From contig CAZJOA010000126.1 of the NCBI GenBank assembly GCA_964547515.1, positions 1 to 8,173 of the forward strand: a DNA stretch of 8,173 nucleotides. Reading direction: 5' to 3'. Positions 1 through 6,215 of the stretch are shown in pieces. The notes under the pieces were generated by a model, which worked only from the letters and a program-made list of their open reading frames with translations, was not told the origin of the DNA and ran no database searches. Numbering within the stretch: position 1 is the stretch's first letter; every line of letters begins with the position of its first letter. Source of the stretch: UBA11524 sp964547515 (GTDB taxonomy: Bacteria; Bacillota; Clostridia; Christensenellales; Aristaeellaceae). The position numbers were made by a program, and so were the translations under genes.

Positions 1-110
1 TGTACGCGGCGGCAGTGTGAAGCCGCTTATTTGCGCGATGTCGCGGAGACGGCCACAGCCTTCCCCGCATTCAAGTCGCTCCTGCGCGCCCCGTTCGACC
101 CGTCCGGCCA
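1..110. other. intergenic edge, no gene recognised
   Basis: This is the stretch downstream of the serine hydrolase stop codon. A short inverted repeat (GCGGC...GCCGC, about positions 6-26) can be seen, but it lacks a T-run on either strand, so it is not a convincing terminator. The plus-strand reading frame that begins here at 31 runs antisense into the hydrolase gene and has no ribosome binding site, so it was not called. Confidence 0.4.
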
Positions 111-1286
111 TCACCCTGCCGTGTTCCGGCTGATGTCCGCCAGCAGGGCGTTGCGTACCCTGCGCACCACGGCGGACGTGCCTGCGTTGGTGGTGTTCTG
201 CATGGACAGGAGCGTCAGCCCGGCGGACGGGAAGCAGCACATGTAGCTGCCCAGCCAGCCGTCCCAGCCGAATTCGCCCGGGAGCGCCAGTCCAGCCACC
301 TGTTCCGGCTCGACGCACACCCGGTTCAGCTTGCCGTAGGAATAGCCGCTCAGGCTGTCCCACATGTCCTTGCGGACGGTGTCGTTCAGCTGGGGCGTGG
401 TGAGGAATTGCACCGACGCGGGGGACAGGATGCGCCGCCCCTTCCATACGCCGCCGTTCATGAGCATGTCGGTGAAATGGCTGTAGTCCTCCAGGGTGGA
501 CACAAGACCCGCGCCGCCGGATTGGAAAGCCGGTTCGCGGTCGTATACGCCGCAGGCCAGGTTCATGCCGCGCCAGGGGGTCAGTCCGCCGTCCACCCGC
601 TCATAGCAGGTCACGAAGCGTTCGCGTTTGCTTTCCGGCACCCAGAAGGCCGTGTCCGTCATTTCCAGCGGGATGAAGAACTCCTCCTGCAGGAATTCGC
701 CGAAGCGCTTGCCCGTCACCACCTCGACCACCGCGCCCAGCACATCCGCGCAGGTGGAATACCGCCAGTGCGTCCCGGGCTGAAAGGCCAGGGGCTGTTC
801 GCCCAGGCGGTTCATGAATTCCACGGTGGGGATGCCGCCGCCTGAACGGATCTGCGCGTGGGCATCCTCAAAGACCCGCGCGGCGTACTGTCCGGCGGGG
901 TCGCTGTCCGGATAGGCCAGTCCCGCCGTCATGCCCAGCAGCTCGATCAGCCATGGCGCACGGTACGCGGGGGACAATTTCCCTTCCGCGTCCACGACCT
1001 TCGGATCGCGGAAGCCCGGCAGGTACATGTCCACCCCGTCCATCAGGCTGATGAGGCCGCGTTCCATCAGCAGGATGACGGCGGCGGCGGTGATGGGCTT
1101 GGTCTGGCTGTAGAGGCGGAAGATGCTGTCCCGCTGGATGAGCCGCCCCTCGGCGATGTCGGCCATACCGGCCTGGGTGTAGAGCATTTCCTCGCCATGA
1201 CGGCGGACGAGGACGTTCACGCCGGCGCATTCGTGGCGTTCCACAGCGGCGGCAAGGATACCGGTGATCTGATCGTGCAGGGACAT
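111..1286 (-). CDS. serine hydrolase, beta-lactamase/EstB family
   Basis: This is a 391-aa enzyme of the class C beta-lactamase/penicillin-binding-protein-like fold, the group that includes EstB-type esterases and many 'serine hydrolase domain-containing' proteins. Seen: the nucleophile motif S60-Q-T-K63 followed by a helix (PITAAAVILLMERG), the second motif Y176-S-T, and a GWDGW segment near residues 341-345 where family members carry the third motif (an HTG or WGG-type strand). Total length and motif spacing fit the family. The start was chosen at 1286 because GGAGGAGG lies 5 nt upstream; the open frame extends to 1448, but that extension is only translated AT-rich repeat. No signal peptide is seen from this start, so a cytoplasmic location is inferred. 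Substrate cannot be told; esterase, amidase or peptidase activity are all possible. It is last in the minus-strand unit, about 180 nt after the second ChrA gene. Confidence 0.9.
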   Translation of the reverse strand: MSLHDQITGILAAAVERHECAGVNVLVRRHGEEMLYTQAGMADIAEGRLIQRDSIFRLYSQTKPITAAAVILLMERGLISLMDGVDMYLPGFRDPKVVDAEGKLSPAYRAPWLIELLGMTAGLAYPDSDPAGQYAARVFEDAHAQIRSGGGIPTVEFMNRLGEQPLAFQPGTHWRYSTCADVLGAVVEVVTGKRFGEFLQEEFFIPLEMTDTAFWVPESKRERFVTCYERVDGGLTPWRGMNLACGVYDREPAFQSGGAGLVSTLEDYSHFTDMLMNGGVWKGRRILSPASVQFLTTPQLNDTVRKDMWDSLSGYSYGKLNRVCVEPEQVAGLALPGEFGWDGWLGSYMCCFPSAGLTLLSMQNTTNAGTSAVVRRVRNALLADISRNTAG

Positions 1287-1291
1287 GAGAA

Positions 1292-1299
1292 CCTCCTCC
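1292..1299 (-). promoter_or_regulatory. ribosome binding site that fixes the hydrolase start
   Basis: On the minus strand GGAGGAGG lies 5 nt before the ATG at 1286. It argues against the longer open frame that begins inside the upstream AT-rich repeat. Confidence 0.85.
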
Positions 1300-1314
1300 A
1301 CCCCCCCTTTGGGG

Positions 1315-1478
1315 GAATTAGGAATTGTGAATGAGGAATGAGGAATTTGGAATGTTTTGCCTGTGCTGAAATTGTGAATGATGAATTTAGAATGTTCTGC
1401 ACCGGAAAAGTCGGGGGCATGGCTTATCCGGGGGCAAAACACTCTCAATTCCTAATTCATAATTCCTAATTCATAATT
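1315..1478. repeat. AT-rich interspersed repeat with 13-bp inverted ends
   Basis: This island is built from variants of GAATTAGGAATT/GAATTATGAATT in otherwise GC-rich DNA. A perfect 13-bp inverted pair is visible: GAATTAGGAATTG at 1315-1327 and its reverse complement at 1446-1458. Inside, a degenerate unit (AATTGTGAATGA...GAATGTTNTGC) occurs twice, near 1323-1361 and 1369-1401. Tandem CCTAATTCATAATT units at 1451-1478 overlap the end of the upstream ChrA gene and provide its last codons (Ile-Met-Asn) and stop. Motifs like this are scattered between genes in many Clostridia and Bacteroidetes genomes (from memory). No promoter or intrinsic terminator is obvious in it; effects on mRNA folding or processing are inference. 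Confidence 0.8.
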
Positions 1479-2008
1479 GCAGCAGCAAGCGTGGTGATTC
1501 CGCACAGGAGCATGACGAGGATGGGGCTGCACTTGGTGCGGCGCAGGACGATGAAGGCGGCGAGCATCAATATGCAGCCGGGGAGGGAGAATCCGCCGGA
1601 CGGGCTGGTACAGGCGCTGCGGATGAGGGAGACGGCGGCAGAGGCGATGAGCGCCACGACCACCGGACGCAGCGTCGCCAGAAGGGTCTGCATGGCGCGC
1701 CCTTCGCGGAAACGGCTGTAGCACCAGCTCAGCAGGTTCACGATCAGCAGGGAGGGCAGCACGCAGCCCAGTGTCGCCGCCAATGCGCCCGACCATCCCG
1801 CCAGACGCATGCCCACGAAGGTCGCCGCGTTCACCGCGATCGGCCCGGGGGTCATTTCCGCGATGGTGACGAGGTCGGCGAATTCCGCGGCGTTCAGCCA
1901 GGCATGGGCGTTCACCGTCAGCGCCTGGATGAGGGGCATGGCCGCGTATCCGCCGCCGATGGAGAATGTGCCCACCTGCAAAAAGGCCGTCAGCAGGTCA
2001 GTCAGCAT
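1466..2008 (-). CDS. chrA: ChrA-family chromate transporter, second half of a pair
   Basis: This is a 180-aa integral membrane protein of the chromate ion transporter (CHR) family in its short, single-domain form. Seen: the conserved N-terminal FSIGGGYAAMPLI signature (residues 15-27) and EMTPGPIAVNAATFVG (51-66), followed by several hydrophobic segments. The two conserved signatures are typical of every CHR half-domain. It overlaps the preceding CHR gene by 11 nt and has its own SD (GGGAGGGG about 6 nt before ATG 2008), so the two are almost certainly translated together. Known for the family: short CHR proteins are encoded as adjacent pairs with opposite membrane orientation and work together. 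Chromate export is proven only for some members, and sulfate or another oxyanion is possible. The last residues and stop codon are formed by the AT-rich repeat, suggesting insertion changed the original C-terminus. Confidence 0.92.
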   Translation of the reverse strand: MLTDLLTAFLQVGTFSIGGGYAAMPLIQALTVNAHAWLNAAEFADLVTIAEMTPGPIAVNAATFVGMRLAGWSGALAATLGCVLPSLLIVNLLSWCYSRFREGRAMQTLLATLRPVVVALIASAAVSLIRSACTSPSGGFSLPGCILMLAAFIVLRRTKCSPILVMLLCGITTLAAAIMN

Positions 2009-2570
2009 GGCGAACCCCTCCCTTGTCCAGCAGGAGGCGGATGACCCCCACCCCCGCCGCGCCCAGGATGAGCACGATCACGTTGACGTGCAGGGACACC
2101 GTCAGCACGAAGGCGACTGCCATCAGCGTGATGGACAGCACATCATGCGTGCGGAGGATCTTGCCGCCCAGGCCGCAGACCACATCGGCGATGACCGCCG
2201 CCACGCCGCAGCTCATGCCGGTCAGCGCCGCACGAACCCATTCGTTCCCGGCGAATTCGGCATAGATCAGGCTGATGACACCGATGATGCCCACCGGCGG
2301 GATGAGCGTCCCCAGCACGGCCACGGCCATCCCGGGCAGTCCGGCGATGCGCCGTCCCACCAGGATCGCCGCATTCACCGCAATCGCCCCCGGCGCGGCC
2401 TGCGCCAATGCCGCCATGTCCAGCATTTCGTCCTCGGTCAGCCAGTGTTCCTCGTCCACCAGGCGGCGCTTCATCAGCGACACGATCACAAAGCCCCCGC
2501 CGAAGGTGAACGCGCTGATGGTCAGCATGATGCGAAACAGGCGGAAGAGCCGCCCCCATTGCGTCTTCAT
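1998..2570 (-). CDS. chrA: ChrA-family chromate transporter, first half of a pair
   Basis: This 190-aa membrane protein is the partner of the following short CHR protein. Seen: AFTFGGGFVIVSLM (residues 20-33), matching the FGGG signature of CHR domains; a polar, acidic stretch (VDEEHWLTEDEM, 38-49); QAAPGAIAVNAAILVG (57-72), matching the second CHR motif; and about four to five further hydrophobic segments to residue 180. Its ATG at 2570 lies 4 nt after the stop of the secreted-protein gene, and its SD (GGAG, 2578-2581) sits in the last codons of that gene, so translational coupling is likely. Length and layout match bipartite short-chain CHR transporters of Firmicutes. The transported oxyanion is not determined by sequence. 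Confidence 0.92.
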   Translation of the reverse strand: MKTQWGRLFRLFRIMLTISAFTFGGGFVIVSLMKRRLVDEEHWLTEDEMLDMAALAQAAPGAIAVNAAILVGRRIAGLPGMAVAVLGTLIPPVGIIGVISLIYAEFAGNEWVRAALTGMSCGVAAVIADVVCGLGGKILRTHDVLSITLMAVAFVLTVSLHVNVIVLILGAAGVGVIRLLLDKGGVRHAD

Positions 2571-2574
2571 CGCG

Positions 2575-4593
2575 TCACTCCAGGGTGAAGGCGAGCTCCG
2601 CCACGGTCTGTCCGCCGATGGAATAGCACACGGTGTATTCCCCCGACGGCCAGGCTGCGCCGTCCAGGAGGGTGGAATAGCCGTCCGCCAATTCGGTGAT
2701 GTCCATCACCCACAGGTCGGATGCAGCGTATTCCGGCATGAAGGAGTATGCGCCGGGGGACATCAGGCGCGTGCCGTCCGGCGTGGTGAGCACCACGTTC
2801 AGCGCATGGCCTTCGGAGGCCTCCGCCACGGTGTAGGTGTCCTCCGTCTGGAAGAAGAGAGAATCGCCGCGCGTCAATGCCTCGCGGGTCACGGGGAGAA
2901 CGGGCAGGTATTCGCCGCTTGCAGCCGCATTGGGATCGGCATGGACCGTCACGGCGCAGCGCAGGTTCTTCAGGCCGTATAGGCTGATGGGCTGCGCTGC
3001 GGGAATGTCCAGCGTCACGCATTGCGCGGCTGTTTCGGGGGTGAGGAAGGCATCCTTGCTGTCCGCCGCCACCGCCCAGATGACACACCTGTCCCCCGGA
3101 ATGCTCACGAACTGCGTTTTCCCTTCTGCCGCATCGGTCACGGTGTAGCTGTAATAGCCGTTGCCGTCATACATCACATAGGTGATGACCGTCTTCCCCG
3201 CGGGGACGGCGCTGTCCGACCAGTCCGCATGGATGAAGCCGTCCTCCGCCGTGACGCGCAGGCTCTCCACCAGCACGGCGGACGCATCCTCCGCAGGGAT
3301 GTCCGCTCCGGCGGCTTCCTCCACGGTGAAGGAGAAGCGTCCCGCCAGCCGTCCGCCCAGACACCAGCTCAGGCTGTATTCCCCCAGCGGGAGCGTCCCC
3401 TGGCCGGAAAACGCGGCGCATTCCGTCAGCAGCTCGTCGATCGGCAGGGAGAACAGCTGCTCCATCCCCGCGTTCGTCGGGGAAAGGGTGCAGACGTTAT
3501 CCTCCGCATAGAACTGCCCGTCCGGCGCGGTGAGCCAATACGTCATGGGCAGCTCGGTCTCCTGCGTGACCGCATGGGTGCAGACGATCTGGTAATACCG
3601 GCTGTATTGCGCCGAGGAAAGCGCCTGCAGGGTGTAGCGCGCCGGGGGTGTCAGCCGTTCGGACAGCTTCTTCCCCTGCGGCGCGATGACCAGGCTGCCC
3701 GTCTGCGCAAAGCCCGGCAGGCTGACGTTCACCTCCGGCAGGGTGAAGGACTGCATGCTGTCCCAGTCAAAGGCGATGTCCTGATTTTCGTCGGCCAGCC
3801 ATTGCAGCAGGAAATCATAGTGATGCCCCGGCGCAAGCGGCAGGGTCACGTCCCGCTCCGCCGTGTCCAGGTGCAGGGCGGTGTAGAACTCGTTCTCCTC
3901 CGCGATGATGCACAGGCAATACAGCCCGGCGGTGCGCGTTTCGTCCGTCCAGGTCAGCCTGACCTCGCCGTCCGCCCAGGCCACGTCCACCGGGATGAAC
4001 GCCGATGCCGCGCCCGACAGCGCACGCCCGATGTCCATGGCGTACACCCCGGTATACAGCCCATGCCCCTCGGCCTGCTGACGGACGGTGAGCGCCACCA
4101 GCGCCCCCTTGCCGTCCAGCACCACCGCGCCGGGCAGCAGACCCTCCATGGCGGACAGGACGAGATCCTCCCGGCCATGCTGGAGGCTGCTCTGGGGGGC
4201 GGTGCATTCCGCGCTGACGGTCAGACCCTGGGCGGTGACGCCATAAATCACCGGAACGGCGGATGCGGTGTCCGCAGCGACGGGGACGGGCACAGCAGCG
4301 GTGCTGTCCGCCAGGCGGAGTAGCGCCGCACCGGTGTCGTCCAGCGCCTCCCACGCGGACACGGCATGCTCGCCGTCCGCACCGATGGCGATGCATTCGC
4401 CCTCACGCTGACAGTCCGCCGCCGTCAGCAGGGTGTCCGCCGTGCCGAACACAATGCCCGTGCAAAGCGGCATGTCCCCCGCCTCCGTCCGCAGAACGAT
4501 GCGGTACAGCGCCTCGGGACTCTCCGCGCACGCCACCTTCATCACGCTCACCAGCAGCAGCAAAGCCGCCAGGATCAGCATTCGCTTCTTCAT
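2575..4593 (-). CDS. secreted protein with degenerate trypsin-like domain and duplicated beta modules
   Basis: This is a 672-aa exported protein with a signal peptide (MKKRMLILAALLLL...ACA, cleavage about residue 23). Residues ~28-195 resemble a trypsin/HtrA-like fold: CTGIVFGTADTLLTAADC (44-61) matches the Cys-loop that holds the catalytic His, but the His position is Asp60. ALLRL (90-94) matches the strand after the catalytic Asp, but the Asp position reads Gly, with D85-D86 just before it. EGLLPGAVVLDGKGALVAL (150-168) matches the GNSGGPV strand with Leu in place of the nucleophile Ser. It is therefore probably inactive. Two Fn3-like plus beta-sandwich units follow: ~202-425 and ~442-672. 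They share PVDVAWADGEVRLTW/LRVTAEDGFIHADW starts, LTAPDGQ/LTTPDGT and GEYSLSWCLGG/GEYTVCYSIGG. The start is supported by GAGGAGG 10 nt upstream and by the promoter. No sorting signal or C-terminal anchor is seen. Role unknown; it is coupled to the ChrA pair. Confidence 0.85.
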   Translation of the reverse strand: MKKRMLILAALLLLVSVMKVACAESPEALYRIVLRTEAGDMPLCTGIVFGTADTLLTAADCQREGECIAIGADGEHAVSAWEALDDTGAALLRLADSTAAVPVPVAADTASAVPVIYGVTAQGLTVSAECTAPQSSLQHGREDLVLSAMEGLLPGAVVLDGKGALVALTVRQQAEGHGLYTGVYAMDIGRALSGAASAFIPVDVAWADGEVRLTWTDETRTAGLYCLCIIAEENEFYTALHLDTAERDVTLPLAPGHHYDFLLQWLADENQDIAFDWDSMQSFTLPEVNVSLPGFAQTGSLVIAPQGKKLSERLTPPARYTLQALSSAQYSRYYQIVCTHAVTQETELPMTYWLTAPDGQFYAEDNVCTLSPTNAGMEQLFSLPIDELLTECAAFSGQGTLPLGEYSLSWCLGGRLAGRFSFTVEEAAGADIPAEDASAVLVESLRVTAEDGFIHADWSDSAVPAGKTVITYVMYDGNGYYSYTVTDAAEGKTQFVSIPGDRCVIWAVAADSKDAFLTPETAAQCVTLDIPAAQPISLYGLKNLRCAVTVHADPNAAASGEYLPVLPVTREALTRGDSLFFQTEDTYTVAEASEGHALNVVLTTPDGTRLMSPGAYSFMPEYAASDLWVMDITELADGYSTLLDGAAWPSGEYTVCYSIGGQTVAELAFTLE

Positions 4594-4628
4594 TCAGGTC
4601 ACGCCTCCTCGTGGGTTCTGTCCCGTTT

Positions 4629-4657
4629 ATTATAGCGCAATCCGCTTTTCCTGTAAA
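4629..4657 (-). promoter_or_regulatory. promoter of the minus-strand operon
   Basis: On the minus strand a -35 box TTTACA (4652-4657) and a -10 box TATAAT (4629-4634) are separated by 17 nt. Transcription would begin near 4622, giving a leader of about 29 nt that includes the SD of the secreted-protein gene. It is the only strong promoter seen for the downstream minus-strand genes. Confidence 0.85.
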
Positions 4658-4697
4658 TCAAAACCTTGCGAAGACACAAAGGTGAAATAATTCATGG

Positions 4698-4726
4698 TTG
4701 CTCCTTCGTGCAAAATGTGCTATGAT
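4698..4726 (+). promoter_or_regulatory. promoter of the GNAT gene
   Basis: A -35-like TTGCTC (4698-4703) and a -10 TATGAT (4721-4726) are separated by 17 nt, so the transcript would begin near 4733. This is back-to-back with the minus-strand promoter, the two -35 boxes being 40 nt apart, so one regulator bound between them could act on both. No clear operator palindrome was seen there. Confidence 0.7.
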
Positions 4727-4774
4727 AGGGACAACGATCCCGCATGTCCACCAACCTTCGAGGAGGTTCTTTTC

Positions 4775-5293
4775 ATGGTTCGTTTCGCCACCTTTGCCGA
4801 TGCATCCGCCGTCGCCGCCATTTATGCCCACTATGTCCACAAGACCGCCATCACCTTCGTGGCGGAAGCCCCCACATCGGCGGATTTCGTCGCCCGTATC
4901 AGCGACCCCCGCTATCCCTTCCTCGTCGCGGAGAAGAACGACCGCGTCGTGGGCTTTGCCTATGCGTCCACCTTCCGCACAAAGGCCGCGTACCGCTGGA
5001 ACGTGGAGCTGTCCATCTATCTGGCGCACGGCATCGAGGGCGAGGGCATCGGCACCGCGCTGATGACCGAGCTGCTGGACTGCGTGGAGCGTCAGGGATT
5101 CCTGAATGCGTATTCGTGCATCACCCTGCCCAACGAGCGCGGCGTGAAGCTGCATGAGAAGTTCGGGTTCACGGAGATGGCGCGCTTCCCGCATTCGGGG
5201 TACAAGATGGGGGAATGGCATGACGTGATCTGGATGGGGAAGCCGCTGGCAAACCCCCAGGACACCCCCGAAGAGCCCCGGCTGATGGTGTGA
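4775..5293 (+). CDS. GNAT N-acetyltransferase, phosphinothricin acetyltransferase-like
   Basis: This 172-aa acetyl-CoA-dependent N-acetyltransferase of the GNAT superfamily is closest in pattern to the Pat/Bar/YwnH group. Seen: N-terminal RFATFADASAVAAIYAHYV (residues 3-21), the family's start; YRWNVELSIYLAHGIEGEGIG (73-93), containing the beta4 Glu78 and the acetyl-CoA pyrophosphate loop (EGEGIGTAL); and NERGVKLHEKFGFTEMA (120-136), the usual late motif. The C-terminus ends in a short Pro-rich acidic tail. The start at 4775 is preferred over 4694: AGGAGG sits 8 nt upstream (4761-4766), while 4694 lies inside or before the promoter. Known members acetylate phosphinothricin, methionine sulfoximine/sulfone or other small amines. 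The real substrate here is unknown. The gene is monocistronic, divergent from the minus-strand operon. Confidence 0.92.
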   Translation: MVRFATFADASAVAAIYAHYVHKTAITFVAEAPTSADFVARISDPRYPFLVAEKNDRVVGFAYASTFRTKAAYRWNVELSIYLAHGIEGEGIGTALMTELLDCVERQGFLNAYSCITLPNERGVKLHEKFGFTEMARFPHSGYKMGEWHDVIWMGKPLANPQDTPEEPRLMV

Positions 5294-5330
5294 TGGGGAA
5301 TACCAATTCCTGTTAAACAATTTCGTTCAC

Positions 5331-5441
5331 GCTGCCCGCTCGTCGCGCAAGCGCGACCTTATTCGGCCTGTGTCAGGACAAGCCCCTCCATCGCGAGAAA
5401 AAGGGGTCAATGACCCCCGCGAAAAAGAGGGTCGCAGACCC
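5331..5441 (-). repeat. cluster of hairpin repeat modules
   Basis: This noncoding cluster lies between the GNAT and SH3b genes. It holds, left to right: a 28-nt module (5331-5358) containing the hairpin GTCGCGC-AA-GCGCGAC; a 25-nt module (5362-5386); and two terminator-like hairpins, GGGGTCA-A-TGACCCC (5403-5417) and GGGTC-GCA-GACCC (5429-5441). Read on the minus strand, each of the last two is followed by a five-T run and CGCG, so the T-rich side faces left. The first two modules recur, in reverse orientation and swapped order, at 7768-7853. The hairpin-T-run-CTCGCGATGGAG module (5380-5417, minus) matches the units at 7563, 7674 and 7938. No coding potential is seen. On the plus strand it does not form a proper GNAT terminator because the T-run is missing. 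Confidence 0.8.
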
Positions 5442-5455
5442 CGAAGCCCCCACGC

Positions 5456-5484
5456 TTGACGTACGGTGCGGGATACACTATAAT
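5456..5484 (+). promoter_or_regulatory. promoter of the SH3b-protein gene
   Basis: TTGACG (5456-5461), a 17-nt spacer and TATAAT (5479-5484) form a near-consensus sigma-A-type promoter. The start of transcription is expected near 5491, giving a leader of roughly 44 nt that ends in the AAGGAGGT ribosome binding site at 5521-5528. It begins only about 14 nt after the last hairpin repeat. Confidence 0.9.
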
Positions 5485-5534
5485 GGACGCACAGAAATGT
5501 CCGCATCAACCGCCATCGACAAGGAGGTTTCGCC

Positions 5535-6152
5535 ATGAAGAAAGCGTTCGCCGCCCTGCTCTGTATCCTGCTGATGCTGCCGTGCGCGGCGCTGGCTGAC
5601 AGCAACGATCCGCTGACGCTGTTTTCCAGCTCGTTCGCGTCGGAGGTGTCCACCAACGGTGTCTATGTGTCCCTGACCGTCTCCGGCGGCGACCTGTATT
5701 CCGGCCCGGGCACGCATTATGTGTGCAGCGCTCTGCCGGATATGTCCGCCCAGACCGTCCATTGCTATTCCCTCTTCCGGGATAACGGCGGACGGGCGTG
5801 GGTGCTGATCGATTTCACGGCGGACGGTCAAAGCCGCCGCGGCTATGTACCGGTGAGCTGCTTCGAACGCTCCGATCAGAACTACCTGCTCAATGCCCTG
5901 CCCTATGAGGACAGCTACTCCGCCCTCACCCCCTCCATGATCGCCCTGCCGTACCACAATGCATGGAGCAAATTCGGCCCGGGCGATGATTCCCCCAACT
6001 TCCTGTACCTCGAGGCTGACATCATCGAGGGCACGCTCATCCTCCGCCAGGGCGAATGGGGTCTGTTGGAGCTGAATCCGTCCTCCGCTGCGAATTACTT
6101 CCTCTCCGCGTCCGTGCGCGTGTGGGTGTACCTGCCCAACTTCATGTACTGA
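5535..6152 (+). CDS. secreted SH3b-like domain protein
   Basis: This is a 205-aa protein with a clear signal peptide (MKKAFAALLCILLMLPCAALA, cleavage about residue 21) and no membrane anchor or sorting signal. Residues ~43-112 look like a bacterial SH3 domain: LTVSGGDLYSGPGTHY at 48-62 matches the 'variable loop plus GPGT.Y' opening of SH3b repeats, and RRGYVPVSCFE at 101-111 matches the closing G(W/Y)V strand. A weaker second copy may span ~125-202 (NAWSKFGPG near 142-150, GEWGLLEL 173-180, RVWVYLPNF 195-203). SH3b domains commonly bind cell-wall peptides, so an envelope role is inferred; no enzyme domain is attached. A near-consensus promoter and strong AAGGAGGT site suggest good expression. 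It is monocistronic and ends in an intrinsic terminator. Confidence 0.82.
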   Translation: MKKAFAALLCILLMLPCAALADSNDPLTLFSSSFASEVSTNGVYVSLTVSGGDLYSGPGTHYVCSALPDMSAQTVHCYSLFRDNGGRAWVLIDFTADGQSRRGYVPVSCFERSDQNYLLNALPYEDSYSALTPSMIALPYHNAWSKFGPGDDSPNFLYLEADIIEGTLILRQGEWGLLELNPSSAANYFLSASVRVWVYLPNFMY

Positions 6153-6156
6153 CAGC

Positions 6157-6195
6157 AAAGCGTCCTCCCTCGTTCGCCGAAGGAGGACGCTTTTT
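6157..6195 (+). terminator. intrinsic terminator after the SH3b gene
   Basis: AAAGCGTCCTCC (6157-6168) pairs perfectly with GGAGGACGCTTT (6182-6193) across a 13-nt loop and is followed by T's to 6195. It begins 5 nt after the stop codon. The first three A's pair with the T-run, so in the opposite direction the convergent CLC transcript would also meet this hairpin, but with only three T's; bidirectional use is possible and weaker. Confidence 0.9.
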
Positions 6196-6215
6196 CGTGC
6201 CGGCGGACGGCTGCT

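Noticed and set aside
31..246. Short plus-strand open frame at the left edge
   Set aside because: It overlaps the end of the hydrolase in antisense, lacks a ribosome binding site and shows no known motif.
1287..1448. N-terminal extension of the serine hydrolase
   Set aside because: The extension is translated AT-rich repeat, and a strong ribosome binding site sits 5 nt before the internal ATG at 1286.
3022..4323. Long plus-strand open frame (433 aa) opposite the secreted protein
   Set aside because: It is Arg/Gly/His-rich with no recognisable domain and no ribosome binding site, as expected for the antisense frame of a GC-rich gene.
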